From Desulfogranum marinum (GTDB taxonomy: Bacteria; Desulfobacterota; Desulfobulbia; Desulfobulbales; Desulfobulbaceae): 64,000 nt of DNA. Both the position numbers and the translations under genes were made by a program. The DNA lies in NCBI RefSeq assembly GCF_016918565.1, contig NZ_JAFFQD010000001.1, positions 124,001-188,000 on the forward strand, written 5' to 3'. Positions 62,030 through 64,000 of this stretch are shown one piece after another. Numbering within the stretch: the first letter of the stretch is position 1; each line of letters begins with the position of its first letter. Under the pieces are notes generated by a model that was given only the letters and a program-made list of their open reading frames with translations, was not told the origin of the DNA and did no database searches.

Positions 62030-62542
62030 ATGAAAATGCTGGATCTGCTCACCAAGGAGCAATGGACCGATTTTGAAAAAAACCTGCACAACAACTGGGG
62101 CGTTAATGCCTGTGCCTATAACGAGGCTGGAGCCACGTTCACAGGGTTTAAAAACTTCGTCAACCCCCTGTGTAAGGAAATTAAAGCTCACCCAGAGGGC
62201 ATCCAGGCCATCTGTTCGGTTGCCCACCAACACATAGCTAAACAAGCCAAAGATAAGGGGGCAACCATCATCGAACCGTGCGACGCAGGGCTGCTCAAAA
62301 TTTGCACCCCTTTGTTTATAAACGATGAATTCGTTGGTATTATAGGCGGATGCGGTCGCCTCCCTGAAGGCGAAGAAGTGGAAAGCTTCATCGTTCACAA
62401 GGCCACAGGAGTTACCCTGGAAAAAGTGGAAGAGCTGGCCAAGGAAGTCCCGACCATCACCATGGAAAAAGCGCAGGAAATGGCTACTTTTCTAGAAAAC
62501 TTTGTCGCCGATATTCAAGCCAAAGCGGTCGGCAACGCCTAA
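62030..62542 (+). CDS. PocR sensory-domain protein, single domain
   Basis: A 170-residue protein consisting almost only of a PocR domain. Typical features are TKEQWTDFEKNLHNNWGVNA, a Cys near NPLCKEI, the AICSVAHQHIAKQAKD stretch, IEPCDAGLLKICTPLF and FVGIIGGCGRLPEGEE. Three or four Cys could bind a metal or small ligand. PocR domains usually sit in front of AraC, kinase or diguanylate cyclase domains; here no output domain follows. The ATG at 62030 is behind CAAGGAG. An upstream ATG at 61970 is less likely. Confidence 0.88.
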   Translation: MKMLDLLTKEQWTDFEKNLHNNWGVNACAYNEAGATFTGFKNFVNPLCKEIKAHPEGIQAICSVAHQHIAKQAKDKGATIIEPCDAGLLKICTPLFINDEFVGIIGGCGRLPEGEEVESFIVHKATGVTLEKVEELAKEVPTITMEKAQEMATFLENFVADIQAKAVGNA

Positions 62543-63006
62543 CATAATGTTGAAAAAATTTTCAACCAGCAGCCAACAACATGGCTGCCCACTTAGAACC
62601 GGGAGAGACATTCTTATGGATACCACCATGCAGGAAAAACTGACTGGATTGCTTTCCTCCCGGCCGGAGACCTTCAAGCAGCCCAAAGCCTGCTTGGTAA
62701 AATTCAATCAGCAGCGTTAAGACATGAACGGCGTCACCCTTTGCCTGCTATCCCGTCCGAAGGGCTCCTATACCACACGCGCCGCAGAAAATAAACGCTA
62801 CCTGTTCAGTATGATAGACGTGATCATCAACGACCTGGTCACTCTCCAGCATCCCCACCCGCCATAGCAACTGCATAGGAATTATTTCACACCTTTTGAA
62901 AACACCGCAAATGCTCATAGCCCGGAAGCCACTGTACACACCTTAATAAATGCGTACCCAACATGGACGCTGGCTTTCAGGCGCAACTAGAAATGACATA
63001 ATACCA
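62543..63006. other. Region with two short consecutive frames, possibly a decayed gene
   Basis: ATG 62616 to TAA 62720 (34 codons, behind GGGAGAGACA) and ATG 62724 to TAG 62867 (47 codons) follow each other in protein-like DNA. The second reads MNGVTLCLLSRPKGSYTTRA and then an Ile/Val-rich helix. They may be leftovers of one broken gene. I do not recognise the family. Confidence 0.35.
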
Positions 63007-63642
63007 ATGGATCCCAACACTCTTTTCACCTGTTTAATTGCCGTAACGCTACTGACACTTACGCCCGGAATTGACACCCTCTTAGTCGTGCGTAACAGTG
63101 CTCGCGGAGGATGGTACGATGGAGCGCTGAGTAGTCTCGGGATTTGCTCAGGACTTTTTGTGCATGCTTCTGTTTCCGCCTGTGGAATATCAATTATGCT
63201 CTTACAGACAGCATGGGCGTATAACGGGTTGAAAATACTGGGTGCTGCCTATCTTCTCTGGCTGGGGCTGACTAATTGGAGCAGATTGCTCTTCAATAAA
63301 AAAAACTCTGTGTTTGCCGACCTTTCGGTTACCCCACTCAAATTTAATGGCTTGCGATCTTTTCGTGAAGGCTTTCTCTCCAATGTCCTTAATCCCAAGA
63401 CCATTGTTTTCTATATGGCTTTTCTCCCCCAATTTATTGATCCAAACAAAGGAGCACTTTGGCAGTCACTCACTGTTGCAGCCATTCACTTCATGGTTGC
63501 GATGATATGGCAATGTTTACTTGCCTCTATGGTGGACCGGGCAAAAGCGTGGCTGAAAAGTCCAAGATGCAGCCGAACATTCGATGGATTAACAGGCTCC
63601 ATGATGATCTTTCTCGGTATCCGACTGGTGTTTACGGACTAA
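63007..63642 (+). CDS. LysE/RhtB-family amino-acid exporter
   Basis: A 211-residue membrane protein with about six helices. The family signature is near the N-terminus: LTPGIDTLLVVRNSARGGW and DGALSSLGICSGLFVHASVS. The middle has GLRSFREGFLSNVLNPKTIV, typical of LysE/RhtB proteins, then FYMAFLPQFIDP. The start ATG at 63007 gives normal length; the frame upstream of it is not related to the family. Members export amino acids or homoserine lactones; the substrate here is unknown. Confidence 0.93.
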   Translation: MDPNTLFTCLIAVTLLTLTPGIDTLLVVRNSARGGWYDGALSSLGICSGLFVHASVSACGISIMLLQTAWAYNGLKILGAAYLLWLGLTNWSRLLFNKKNSVFADLSVTPLKFNGLRSFREGFLSNVLNPKTIVFYMAFLPQFIDPNKGALWQSLTVAAIHFMVAMIWQCLLASMVDRAKAWLKSPRCSRTFDGLTGSMMIFLGIRLVFTD

Positions 63643-63687
63643 ATAGGTATTGTGTCATTCCAGACTCTACCACAACCGACACTCTTT

Positions 63688-63909
63688 CTAATTCAGGCAC
63701 TCGATCAGCAGGGGTTCCATTACATACTGTAAAGGTCCTCCGCCGCCTTCAATGTCCCCTGCCAATATGCCGGCATTCCAGAACGCAACCACTAACAGAA
63801 AAATCAACATACACGCTAAAAGTGGATACACGATTTTTTCGAGATTGGAAAATGGCGCGCCTCTGCTCTTATGAGCTTTCACGGCATTAGCATTTTCACC
63901 CATCTCCAT
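63688..63909 (-). CDS. Small single-span membrane protein
   Basis: A 73-residue protein with one strong membrane helix (YPLLACMLIFLLVVAFWNAG) and a charged N-terminal part (MEMGENANAVKAHKSRGAPF). The start at 63909 is behind AAGGAGAG; a later ATG at 63903 is possible. It overlaps the end of the gene entering from the right edge, suggesting coupling. I do not recognise a family; such proteins often assist a membrane complex. Confidence 0.55.
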   Translation of the reverse strand: MEMGENANAVKAHKSRGAPFSNLEKIVYPLLACMLIFLLVVAFWNAGILAGDIEGGGGPLQYVMEPLLIECLN

Positions 63910-64000
63910 ACACTCTCCTTCCATTGCCTACCATTATCATTGAAGCACCTTTCAAGCTACCGATTGCCGAGAGTGCTTCATCAGCAACAAAAGCAACATG
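63896..64000 (-). CDS. C-terminal end of a gene entering from the right edge
   Basis: Thirty-four codons open to the right edge, ending in TGA at 63898-63896 and overlapping the start of the small membrane protein. The peptide (HVAFVADEALSAIGSLKGAS, then MIMVGNGRRVYGDG) has a protein-like composition. It is too short to name. Confidence 0.35.
   Translation of the reverse strand, partial: HVAFVADEALSAIGSLKGASMIMVGNGRRVYGDG

Noticed and set aside
1-64000. tRNA, rRNA, CRISPR array, insertion sequence or prophage
   Set aside because: I looked for T-loop-like GTTCGA blocks, regular direct repeats, transposase motifs and phage genes and found none outside coding sequence. Short tRNAs could still be missed by eye.

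Overview
The window reads as chromosomal backbone of a Gram-negative anaerobe, most likely a deltaproteobacterium of the Desulfobacterota (Desulfobulbales-like). This is inferred from gene content, not from a marker gene: a single-chain pyruvate:ferredoxin oxidoreductase with codon use typical of strong expression, outer-membrane lipid-transport proteins (YdbH/YnbE/YdbL and a second AsmA-like protein), two lipoproteins, a YkgJ cysteine-cluster protein, a PocR-domain protein and a compact Rieske/cytochrome b pair. I see no rRNA, tRNA, CRISPR array, intact insertion sequence or prophage.

Layout. 1-12.4 kb: end of a hybrid histidine kinase, then sppA, a solute-binding protein, rtcB (minus), a Gate-domain membrane protein, a tandem universal stress protein, a large M16 lipoprotein peptidase (minus) and an SDR protein. 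12.4-14.9 kb: a small acidic protein, rpmB, an archaeal-type Trm5-like methyltransferase and a TPR protein. 15.1-20.7 kb: a clear sigma-70 promoter drives ilvB-ilvN-psd, followed closely by rsmD-coaD-Rieske-cytochrome b, the last four with overlapping starts and stops. 20.7-28.8 kb (minus): a tight seven-gene cluster of two GT4 glycosyltransferases, a GpgS-type GT2, a GH13_18 phosphorylase, a phosphomannose-isomerase-type cupin, an M20 hydrolase and a HAD hydrolase. It looks like a glucosylglycerate or mannosylglucosylglycerate compatible-solute locus. 29.4-34.1 kb: OmpR-type regulator, LysM/FecR membrane protein and CHASE2 histidine kinase, a self-contained signalling unit. 34.8-37.8 kb: ydbH-ynbE-ydbL. 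37.9-42.5 kb (minus): ABC1/UbiB kinase, phasin-like protein, stand-alone RapZ C-terminal domain and a CLC channel with CBS domains. 42.9-47.7 kb: a 59-residue ORF, por and a CBS protein. 47.8-58.0 kb: YkgJ protein, PHP phosphatase, HEAT-REC fusion, FAD/rhodanese oxidoreductase and AsmA-like protein. 58.3-64 kb: a looser region with two broken genes (agmatinase-like, glycerophosphodiesterase), sixA, a PocR protein, a LysE exporter and a small membrane protein.

Non-coding structure. Two dispersed repeat families lie between genes. One is about 150 bp (11311, 14110 and a shortened copy at 60771 that forms the new 5' end of the broken phosphodiesterase). The other is an 18-19 bp motif with four copies, two of which face each other to make a long hairpin at 3667-3731. 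Several strong intrinsic terminators are visible, notably after por and between the CBS and YkgJ genes.

The best candidates for new biology are the compatible-solute cluster with its unexplained M20 and HAD members, the CHASE2/FecR/regulator trio, the compact cytochrome b with an altered Qo motif, the bacterial Trm5-like protein lacking the usual NLP motif, and the two repeat families.
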